DNA from: Candidatus Bathyarchaeota archaeon
Lineage (GTDB): Archaea; Asgardarchaeota; Lokiarchaeia; Sigyniarchaeales; Sigyniarchaeaceae
Length of the DNA: 11,882 nucleotides
NCBI GenBank assembly: GCA_014729935.1
Contig: WJJB01000136.1
Location: 1 to 11,882 of the forward strand
Direction: 5' to 3'
The notes below the pieces were generated by a model, which did not search any database, was not told the origin of the DNA, and saw only the letters and a program-made list of their open reading frames with translations. Below are positions 6,094 to 11,882 of this stretch, one piece after another (within the stretch, counting starts at the first letter, position 1; each line of letters starts with the position of its first letter). The position numbers and the translations under genes were made by a program.

Positions 6094-8250
6094 ATGGGAT
6101 TTAGGAGGGCGCTTTTTCCTCACACGCACTCGCACCAGTATCTCATGCATAAATTCTGGTCACGGAAGCCACATAATATCATTGCAAACTACATTTCTTC
6201 GTATTCCACCACTGGGGAGACCGTCTTGGATCCATTTGGTGGTTCCGGGGTTACTTTCAGCGAGGCACTTCACCTGAATCGTCGCGCGGTGCACGTGGAC
6301 CTCAATCCCCTTTCTTGCTTCATAACACGAAACACGAATAGCTTGCTGGATCCATCCCAGTTCATGAAAAAAGGCATGGCTCTCTTGAATCGAGTGAAAG
6401 CCAAGATGCCGCGCCTTTACGAGACCTCGTGCATGAATTGCCAAGGAACGGGAGAGATCACCCACATCTTGTGGAAGGACGTGATCCGGTGCACGAATGA
6501 TCACGAGATTGATTACGACGGAAGGAAACATGGAAGGAAAGGCGAGTTAACCTGCAAGGAATGCGGAAAAACCATGGAACGGTCCACTAGCAGGCACTCG
6601 ATTCCTTTCTTGCTTTATTACCGATGCAGCTGCTCAACGGGTTCCCTGGCGAAGGTACCAGGAGAGCGAGATCTCCATTCAATCCATGATTTGCAAGATG
6701 CTGCTGCAAAGATGGATGGTAATGTCGTTTTGGTGAATTTGCGGGAGCTCTTGATTCATGATTCCGGGAAGCCCTTCTTGCAACTCCGCCATGGGATGCG
6801 GGACGATCCACGGTTGATCAACCTTTTCTCATCCCGGAACCTGATCGCCCTCTTGATGTTGCACCAGGAGATCAATCACCTTCCTGAAGGGGATGCTTTG
6901 GCATCGAAAACGAAGGAAATGATGCAATTCACCCTATCAAGCAACCTTCCCCAGTGCAGCAAGATGGTCTGGATCATAAAGAAGCGCAAGAAGGAGGAGC
7001 TAGACAGGTACGAGGTTGGTTCATGGACCCATCATTTCTTTTGGAATCCAACCGAGTTTTTCGAAGTGAACGCGTTCAGGAGTTTCCAAACCCGGCTGAA
7101 GAAGATATGCCGGGGGTTAAAACACAACCGGGCGTGGATGGAAGGCAGCGAAGCTTGGTCAACCGTTGCATGGGAAATGCCTGTTGGAAATTGGCACCTA
7201 CCTGATGGTGGAATTAGATGGTTAGGGAAAAAGCGACCCAGCAATCCCGCTAAATTGATTAAGGTGCTTCAAGAATGCAAGGCATCAGCACCGAATATCG
7301 CCCCGAATGCGGGAGCATTTTTCAAGACGCAAGAATTCAACGGGCTCCTCTTGGAAAGATCCTCTGAATCCCTTCCCTCAGTCCCAACCAATTCAATCGA
7401 TTACATTTTCACCGATCCACCTTATGGAGATTCACTGCAATACCTAGAGCTATCCGCCTTTTTCCTCGCATGGATTCCTAGTTTTTCAATGAGGGATTAC
7501 CTGAACGACCGCATCCCGGGAGAAATCGTTGTTAACCGGAATCAGGAAAAGGGTTTAGAACAATACCAAGAAGAATTAACCGGGGTATTTCGCGAATGTG
7601 CCAGGATACTCAAGAAAAACCACTTTATGACCGTCACGTTCCATAATACTGATTTCAAGTATAGAAACTGCATTTTTCAGTCCTGCATGAACGCGGGATT
7701 CACGCTCGATCACGTGGTGTACCAACCGCCTGCCCGCGCTTCCGAGAAATCTCTTCTCCACAAGTTCGGCTCGCCAACGGGAGATTACCTCATCACTTTC
7801 CAAAATAATGAACATGGGACAGGGGAAATTCACGTTGCCACGGAGAAAGAAATGGAGGAGGTTCTCGCAGCAGTGTTTGCTGAAAGAGGGGAACCAGTTC
7901 CCTTTCCCTACTTGCTCGGCCTTGTTGATATCGGTTTCCTGTCGATGGATCTCATCCCACCACCAATAGATCGCAACCTCCGTGGATTCTTGGGGGATAA
8001 TCCCTTCTTTTCATGGAAGGAAGGACACGGCTGGTTTTTTAGCGACGAGGGTATCAAGATGTGGAAAACGCGCATCAAGGAACCCCTCTCAAATCGGCTG
8101 GAAGTGTTCTTGCAGGGATGCATTGCGTCAATTCCAGAAGGCACATCTCCCACCATGGAGGTGCTGGTAAATGTGACCTTTGCAAGGTTCAATGGCTTGG
8201 CAACCCCGAGCTTGGAAAATTTGAAGCGAATGGTTAGGTCCTTGACCTGA
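6094..8250 (+). CDS. zinc-ribbon DNA methyltransferase (COG1743-like adenine-specific methylase)
   Basis: A 718-residue protein in which the cofactor motif comes first and the catalytic motif late. The N-terminus has ALFPHTHSHQYLMHKFWSRKP (about 6-26), typical of this family, followed by VLDPFGGSGVT (44-54, motif I) and VDLNP (68-72). A zinc-ribbon-like insert follows, with pairs Cys113/Cys116 and Cys154/Cys157 and further cysteines at 133, 178 and 180. A long central region (about 190-420) probably recognises the target. Catalytic motif IV is FTDPPYGDSLQY at 439-450, and GSPTGDYLITF lies at about 558-568. The last 140 residues are an accessory domain I do not recognise. I chose ATG 6094 because family similarity starts just after it and GGTGAT lies 12 bases upstream; ATG 6049 would add 15 hydrophilic residues and overlap the dUTPase by 32 bases. 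Methylation of adenine is the family expectation, not proven. Confidence 0.85.
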   Translation: MGFRRALFPHTHSHQYLMHKFWSRKPHNIIANYISSYSTTGETVLDPFGGSGVTFSEALHLNRRAVHVDLNPLSCFITRNTNSLLDPSQFMKKGMALLNRVKAKMPRLYETSCMNCQGTGEITHILWKDVIRCTNDHEIDYDGRKHGRKGELTCKECGKTMERSTSRHSIPFLLYYRCSCSTGSLAKVPGERDLHSIHDLQDAAAKMDGNVVLVNLRELLIHDSGKPFLQLRHGMRDDPRLINLFSSRNLIALLMLHQEINHLPEGDALASKTKEMMQFTLSSNLPQCSKMVWIIKKRKKEELDRYEVGSWTHHFFWNPTEFFEVNAFRSFQTRLKKICRGLKHNRAWMEGSEAWSTVAWEMPVGNWHLPDGGIRWLGKKRPSNPAKLIKVLQECKASAPNIAPNAGAFFKTQEFNGLLLERSSESLPSVPTNSIDYIFTDPPYGDSLQYLELSAFFLAWIPSFSMRDYLNDRIPGEIVVNRNQEKGLEQYQEELTGVFRECARILKKNHFMTVTFHNTDFKYRNCIFQSCMNAGFTLDHVVYQPPARASEKSLLHKFGSPTGDYLITFQNNEHGTGEIHVATEKEMEEVLAAVFAERGEPVPFPYLLGLVDIGFLSMDLIPPPIDRNLRGFLGDNPFFSWKEGHGWFFSDEGIKMWKTRIKEPLSNRLEVFLQGCIASIPEGTSPTMEVLVNVTFARFNGLATPSLENLKRMVRSLT

Positions 8251-8257
8251 TTTAGCA

Positions 8258-8262
8258 TTTTT
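8258..8262 (+). terminator. short T tract after the zinc-ribbon methyltransferase gene
   Basis: Five T's begin eight bases after the stop at 8250, in a 10-base gap between convergent genes. It could end the rightward transcript, although it overlaps the end of the opposite gene. Support is positional only. Confidence 0.25.
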
Positions 8263-8956
8263 ACTTGGAGGGAAGCATCTTGTGGATTTTTTTCCATAAT
8301 TCGCTGAAATCATGTATCTCAAAATCGACTGCGTTACTATCAATCTCGATATCGTGCTTTCCACCCCGATGCACGAAGCAGGTCTTCATTCCAACCGATT
8401 TGGCAGGGATCATATCATTGGCATAATTATCGCCGACATACAATGCCTTCCCGGGTTCAATATCAAGCAAAGAAAGTGAATGAGTGAATAGCTCGGGATT
8501 GGGCTTCCTGATTCCAATTTCATCAGAGATTACCACCCGTTCGAAAAACGTGTCCAAGCCGAGCCTGATAACTTTCTCGTATTGCTTGATGGGTAATCCA
8601 TCCGTGATCAAGCCAAGCTCGCAGGAGGTCATGTGGCGCAAGTTCTGCAAGAACCTGAATACGTCCGGGTATAGTCGTATATCTTGCACCTTGACACGAT
8701 GATACGTGATGATGGCAACCGAAACTAATTTCAATGAATAATGTTGCAATCTTTTCAAGAACATGTCGAAATGGCGGGAGTAATTGGAACCATATTCCCG
8801 CACGACTTCATTAAGAATTTCATATCCTTTCTCGGCGGTGATTCCTTCCAATCCTTTTTCGATCATGCTTTCGATGGCTGCACGACGAGCTTTCTCGGCA
8901 AGACTCGTTGCATCGAACAGTGTATCATCCAAGTCGAAAAGAATGGCATGTATCAT
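8261..8956 (-). CDS. HAD phosphatase, archaeal glyceraldehyde-3-phosphate phosphatase-like (PH1421 type)
   Basis: A 231-residue haloacid-dehalogenase superfamily hydrolase, expected to be a cytosolic Mg-dependent phosphatase. Motif I is FDLDDTL (7-13, nucleophile Asp8 and acid/base Asp10), motif II is ITDG (117-120), the lysine of motif III is in KPNPELF (151-157), and motif IV is GDNYANDMIPAK (175-186). The cap region, with SLAEKARRAAIESMI (18-32) and REYGSNYSRHFD (53-64), resembles as I recall it the Pyrococcus horikoshii PH1421 group, some members of which act on glyceraldehyde 3-phosphate. All catalytic residues are present. The start has GGTGAT 11 bases upstream and a TATATAC box further up. 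It is convergent with the methyltransferase gene. The substrate is inferred and other small phosphosugars are possible. Confidence 0.85.
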   Translation of the reverse strand: MIHAILFDLDDTLFDATSLAEKARRAAIESMIEKGLEGITAEKGYEILNEVVREYGSNYSRHFDMFLKRLQHYSLKLVSVAIITYHRVKVQDIRLYPDVFRFLQNLRHMTSCELGLITDGLPIKQYEKVIRLGLDTFFERVVISDEIGIRKPNPELFTHSLSLLDIEPGKALYVGDNYANDMIPAKSVGMKTCFVHRGGKHDIEIDSNAVDFEIHDFSELWKKIHKMLPSK

Positions 8957-8993
8957 TTCCGTGCTTCATCACCAAGTCGAATCCTATCATCTA

Positions 8994-9002
8994 GTATATA
9001 CC
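8994..9002 (-). promoter_or_regulatory. TATA box for the HAD phosphatase gene
   Basis: On the minus strand this reads GGTATATAC, about 40 bases upstream of ATG 8956. The transcript would start near 8970, leaving a short leader that includes the GGTGAT ribosome binding site. The rest of the 171-base gap (8957-9127) shows no gene or RNA I can recognise. Confidence 0.5.
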
Positions 9003-9127
9003 TTGGATGCATTTAAGGAAGGCGTGAAGGATTTGATATTATCCTTGAAAAAGCATTTGTCACCATTTTATCCGTCTTGCGAGAGAAAACCCGCCGCTTT
9101 AGTTTAGGCCGTGGTAGATCAATTCAG

Positions 9128-10075
9128 CTAGAAATACAAGGTTTTCAGCAGGTCTTTCAGGTTTGATGCAAGTTTCCCGCCATGGCGCAACATGAGTTTC
9201 AGGGTGCGTGGATTTTTTGTTAAGGAGAGAAGGGAGAAGGAGGTACCATCGATGTTCAACGGAATGAACTGGGACACGAGTTCTTTCCCTTCAAGAACAT
9301 CCCTGTAATAATCACCCGGTTTCAGGGAAACCACGATGTTTTCCGTGTTGATATCATACCGGTCGAGGTTCGATGCCATTTCTGACGCGTAGGGCACGAT
9401 CGCTTCGCAAACTTCAAGCAATGCCTCATCATGGGTGCTGGAACCAATAAGCAAGTAGTTTGGATCCAGCAGGAGCACCGCACTGGAAAAGGTCCTTCGA
9501 GCAAAATCTTTCAACTGGGAATTGATGAATGCTTTTTTCGGCGAGAGGCCAATGATGCCTTCAGAAAAAGCCTTGAGAAGGCTCCATTTATCGAAGATCG
9601 AGGTTTTAAAGGTAACCGGGAAGAACCGTTTCCCCGTGAGGTTCGATAACCGTTGCTCGTACCGTGCAACCTGTTCGCGACAGGTCTTTTCTTTTTTCAA
9701 ATCAGCATCAAACTTGTGCCAGCAGAAAATAATCTTTGGTTGCTCGTTAAACTGCTCCAAGGCTTCAAGAATCAGCTTGAAATACAAGAATGCCTCGTCC
9801 GCTCTTGATTCGTCTTGAATATCGAAAATATAGAACAGGGTGGAAATATTCGTGAAGTACCTGTCCTTTTCATCGAGATAAGTGTCCCTGTATGTTTTTT
9901 GACCTCCCAGGTCCCAATTGGACACGGTGAAACCAAAAATCTTGAACTGCCTACGATCGGCACCAAGTGTTGGCTTGATATTCATCAAGGTCGAGTATTT
10001 TTCTTCCATTGTATTCAAGAAACTTGTTTTACCCGCCGAATCCAAGCCTGCGAACACAATTTTGATGTTGTCCAT
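9128..10075 (-). CDS. Rag/Gtr-like small GTPase with C-terminal roadblock-like domain
   Basis: A 315-residue protein, the length of eukaryotic RagA. The GTPase domain covers about residues 1-180: G1 is GLDSAGKT (10-17), the switch I threonine is in PTLGA (35-39), G3 is WDLGGQ (54-59, Gln59 as the expected catalytic glutamine), G4 is HKFD (120-123) and G5 is TSI (158-160). G1 and G3 look Arf-like, while HKxD at G4 and FTNISTLFYIFDI (74-86) resemble Rag/Gtr GTPases, which have HKMD and a similar strand. Residues about 190-315 form a second alpha/beta domain (AVLLLDPNYLLIGSSTHDE, 199-217) whose place and size match the roadblock domain used by Rag proteins to dimerise. All nucleotide-binding motifs look intact. 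No lipid-attachment motif is evident. It is transcribed divergently from the longin/winged-helix gene. Rag-like GTPases are known in Asgard archaea; the role here is inferred. Confidence 0.83.
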   Translation of the reverse strand: MDNIKIVFAGLDSAGKTSFLNTMEEKYSTLMNIKPTLGADRRQFKIFGFTVSNWDLGGQKTYRDTYLDEKDRYFTNISTLFYIFDIQDESRADEAFLYFKLILEALEQFNEQPKIIFCWHKFDADLKKEKTCREQVARYEQRLSNLTGKRFFPVTFKTSIFDKWSLLKAFSEGIIGLSPKKAFINSQLKDFARRTFSSAVLLLDPNYLLIGSSTHDEALLEVCEAIVPYASEMASNLDRYDINTENIVVSLKPGDYYRDVLEGKELVSQFIPLNIDGTSFSLLSLTKNPRTLKLMLRHGGKLASNLKDLLKTLYF

Positions 10076-10096
10076 TTTAGCGCATCATGCCTGAGA

Positions 10097-10125
10097 ATTT
10101 CATTATTCGATCATCATTATAATGA
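10097..10125 (-). promoter_or_regulatory. promoter region of the Rag-like GTPase gene with a palindromic AT box
   Basis: TCATTATAATGA (10114-10125) is a perfect 12-base palindrome centred about 45 bases upstream of ATG 10075; as a TATA box it gives a short leader. A second AT-rich element (AATAATGAAATT on the minus strand, 10097-10108) is about 28 bases from the ATG and would give a leaderless mRNA. The palindrome could also be an operator. Confidence 0.35.
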
Positions 10126-10189
10126 CATCTATCATTTTAGAAGGTATGAGATCAATAGACCCTCTTCCTCATTAATCATCACGGGAAAA

Positions 10190-10198
10190 AGTATTATG
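10190..10198 (+). promoter_or_regulatory. TATA-like box for the longin/winged-helix gene
   Basis: TATTAT at 10192-10197 lies about 25 bases before ATG 10219 and 30 before ATG 10225. No ribosome binding site precedes these codons, so a leaderless transcript is likely. This argues against the upstream in-frame ATG at 10204. Confidence 0.4.
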
Positions 10199-10218
10199 CG
10201 TGGATGTTTATTGAAATG

Positions 10219-11628
10219 ATGGATATGCCTGAACTTGTCGTGATCTTGTCATTTTTCGACATGAAAGTGGGACCAGTGTGTTACATCGAGGTCCCAGAGA
10301 ACAAGTTAGGGGCAGATATCGAGATGGTCTTGAGCCAGATCTTCGATCAGACTGCAACAGAGGGTTTTTTCTGGCATTCCATTACTGGAAAATACAAGAC
10401 CTCCCTCAATTACTATTTCGAAATACCCTCGGAATGGGCACGTGGATACAAGGAAATGCTAATGCTTTCCATCGTGTTCAAAGAAAAACTATCTTCTAAG
10501 AAGGAGCACGATGTCCTATCTTGGGTGATAGATTATGTCCAAAAACTACGTGGCAAGCCCGATGCTTACAAGGCATTTTACTTTTCTGAAAAACAGGTAG
10601 ATGATACTGAGCAAGCCAAGGACATAGAAAAAATGCATGGAATCGTGCAAAAATGGACCGAGGAATTGTATTGGTCTACCAAGGAGGAAATACGCAAGAA
10701 AACGGAAGAGGAAATCGTAGCCAATCTCATGATCAACAATGCACTTTTGGAGACGATCAAATATCTCTCCAAGCGTCCAGTCAAATTGGAAAAATTGAAA
10801 AAATGGTTCAAGCACCAGGATTACTTGCGTGATTTCGACCGGATAATTTCCACCCTCCAAGACCACAAATTCATCTTCATCAATAACATTGGTCCTGAGA
10901 CGTACGTGCTCCTGGTAAAGGATGTAAAGATTAGCCGGGTTCCTCCTGATTGCCTCGTGGAATTAATAGAAAAAGGCGATGAACGGCAGGCATTGGTAGA
11001 ATACTACCAGAAGATCGTCATAGATTTTTTCAACAAATACGATCCAAGCAAGGATGATCCCGTTACCTTGTATCACGTTATCGCGGAGCCAAAACAATTC
11101 AATCTCATCTCGGAATTACGCAAAGGCCCCATTGTGAAATCGAAGATATCCAAGATATTACGTCAAGGACCCATGGTTGCCAGGAAAATCGGAATTCTAT
11201 CGAGTTTGAAAAACAGTAATGTCATAGACGAATTCACATTTGATGGCACCACGTATCTCTTACTCAAGACCGACATCATCATCAATGACCAATTTCCTGA
11301 ATACATCCAGAAGGCTCTTCCAGATGAGGCTGAAGAGAAGGGATCAAACATTTCAAGCCCGGTGGGTATAATGGGGACCGAACTCAAGGGATTGATGGAA
11401 AGAGAGAATTTCAACTTGGGAGATGAAGAGGATCTTGCAACGGTGGAAGATGCGGTGCTGACATCTCCCGAGCAAGATGCAAGAGCGGATAATGAAGGCG
11501 CAGGAGATATTTCGGACCAAGGTGATCCCCAAGATTCCCCGTTCGATATCATCATAGATGAGATCAGCACGAGATTCATGCAAGACAAGAACCCTGTAAA
11601 GAACCAAGAAAAAAATATTGAGGAATAA
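10219..11628 (+). CDS. longin-like plus double winged-helix protein, NPRL2/NPRL3-like architecture
   Basis: A 469-residue protein with no enzyme motif. Residues about 4-112 look like a longin/profilin-type fold: strand VVILSFFDMKVGPVCYIEVPE (7-27), further strands around 57-70 and 78-90, and a closing helix (DVLSWVIDYVQKLRG, 98-112). A charged helix follows (about 125-170, possibly coiled coil). Two winged-helix-like domains come next: about 166-240 (ALLETIKYLSKRPVKLEKLKKW) and 281-353 (ISELRKGPIVKSKISKIL). From about 367 the tail is acidic and low in order, ending with one hydrophobic patch (PFDIIIDEISTRFM, 441-454). FF-x(4)-GP-x(5)-VPE near the start recalls the NPRL2 opening. NPRL2/3 are longin plus winged-helix proteins that act on Rag GTPases, and a Rag-like GTPase gene lies divergently next to this one. 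The function is inferred; a membrane-linked or transcriptional sensor is the alternative. Start candidates are 10204, 10216, 10219 and 10225. Confidence 0.7.
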   Translation: MDMPELVVILSFFDMKVGPVCYIEVPENKLGADIEMVLSQIFDQTATEGFFWHSITGKYKTSLNYYFEIPSEWARGYKEMLMLSIVFKEKLSSKKEHDVLSWVIDYVQKLRGKPDAYKAFYFSEKQVDDTEQAKDIEKMHGIVQKWTEELYWSTKEEIRKKTEEEIVANLMINNALLETIKYLSKRPVKLEKLKKWFKHQDYLRDFDRIISTLQDHKFIFINNIGPETYVLLVKDVKISRVPPDCLVELIEKGDERQALVEYYQKIVIDFFNKYDPSKDDPVTLYHVIAEPKQFNLISELRKGPIVKSKISKILRQGPMVARKIGILSSLKNSNVIDEFTFDGTTYLLLKTDIIINDQFPEYIQKALPDEAEEKGSNISSPVGIMGTELKGLMERENFNLGDEEDLATVEDAVLTSPEQDARADNEGAGDISDQGDPQDSPFDIIIDEISTRFMQDKNPVKNQEKNIEE

Positions 11629-11650
11629 ACTCGCGTGATGTGGGTGGATC

Positions 11651-11882
11651 ATGGAACAAAAGAAAATTTCACAAGGTTTTCTGGTAGCTGGTAAAGAATT
11701 GGGAACAATCTCCCTTCCTGAAGACTTCCTGGGTAACTTGAAGGAGAAAGCGGGAGTATTTCTCGTGTTATTCATGCCACAGGAAGATAGAACGAAGATC
11801 GCCATCATCCCATATTCTGGAACGGAATTGATCAAGGTAATCGTCCACCTAACCACCTTTTCCCCTCATACCATACGAACCA
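11651..11882 (+). CDS. start of an unrecognised protein, cut by the right edge
   Basis: An open frame of 77 codons begins at ATG 11651 and runs off the window. It follows the longin/winged-helix gene after 22 bases, with GGTGGATC immediately before the ATG as a partial ribosome binding match, so the two genes probably form an operon. The protein starts MEQKKISQGFLVAGKELG; a strand (VFLVLFM), another (TKIAIIPYSG) and ELIKVIVHLTTFSPHTIR follow. No signal peptide or membrane segment is visible. The last part has the feel of the first strand and helix of an ACT-like ligand-binding domain, but too little is present to say. It may work with the GTPase-linked gene upstream. Confidence 0.6.
   Translation, partial: MEQKKISQGFLVAGKELGTISLPEDFLGNLKEKAGVFLVLFMPQEDRTKIAIIPYSGTELIKVIVHLTTFSPHTIRT

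Noticed and set aside
8957..9127. Possible tRNA or small RNA in the gap after the GTPase gene
   Set aside because: No cloverleaf, T-loop sequence or strong hairpin could be found on either strand; only the HAD promoter is supported.
11163..11588. 141-codon serine-rich minus-strand frame
   Set aside because: Serine runs arise from reading acidic GAT/GAG/GAA-type codons of the plus-strand tail backwards; no start signal.
1..11882. CRISPR array, insertion sequence, integrase or attachment-site repeats
   Set aside because: No regularly spaced repeats, transposase or integrase motifs, or flanking direct repeats were seen, so mobile origin of the methyltransferase cluster is not supported from this window.

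Overview
The window looks like chromosomal DNA from an archaeon, most likely an Asgard archaeon of moderate G+C. Four things point there. (1) There is a Rag/Gtr-like small GTPase with an HKxD G4 box and a C-terminal roadblock-sized domain. (2) It sits divergently beside a protein with a longin-like N-terminus and two winged-helix domains. (3) Several starts have TATA-like boxes about 25-28 bases upstream, and others have GGTGAT-type ribosome binding sites. (4) There is an archaeal dUTPase, a phosphatase close to Pyrococcus PH1421, and a tiny secreted protein ending in an archaeal-type C-terminal membrane anchor. The exact lineage cannot be read from the sequence alone.

Left and centre (1-8250) is a DNA-methylation neighbourhood. 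It holds four DNA methyltransferase genes: a left-truncated Mod-like gene (1-496, minus); a compact beta-class TSPPY enzyme (1456-2493, minus); a large tandem protein with a degenerate first methyltransferase half and an intact second half (3143-5479, plus); and a zinc-ribbon enzyme with the opposite motif order (6094-8250, plus). Between them are a 56-residue membrane-anchored peptide (574-744, minus), a six-helix ECF-S-like membrane protein (875-1435, plus), a QueT-type transporter (2533-3048, minus) and a dUTPase (5565-6080, plus) packed against the zinc-ribbon methyltransferase. No restriction endonuclease or helicase is visible, so these are either orphan methyltransferases or parts of systems extending beyond the left edge.

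Right side (8261-11882): a G3P-phosphatase-like HAD hydrolase (minus), then the Rag-like GTPase (9128-10075, minus). It diverges from the longin/winged-helix gene (10219-11628, plus), which is followed 22 bases later by a gene cut by the right edge. The GTPase resembles RagA/Gtr in length and layout. The divergent partner has the N-terminal layout of eukaryotic NPRL2/NPRL3, the GATOR1 subunits that act on Rag GTPases. That this is an archaeal Rag-regulator pair is my inference and the most interesting idea here. The second is the tandem methyltransferase, whose first half has lost both catalytic and cofactor motifs but kept a target-recognition region.
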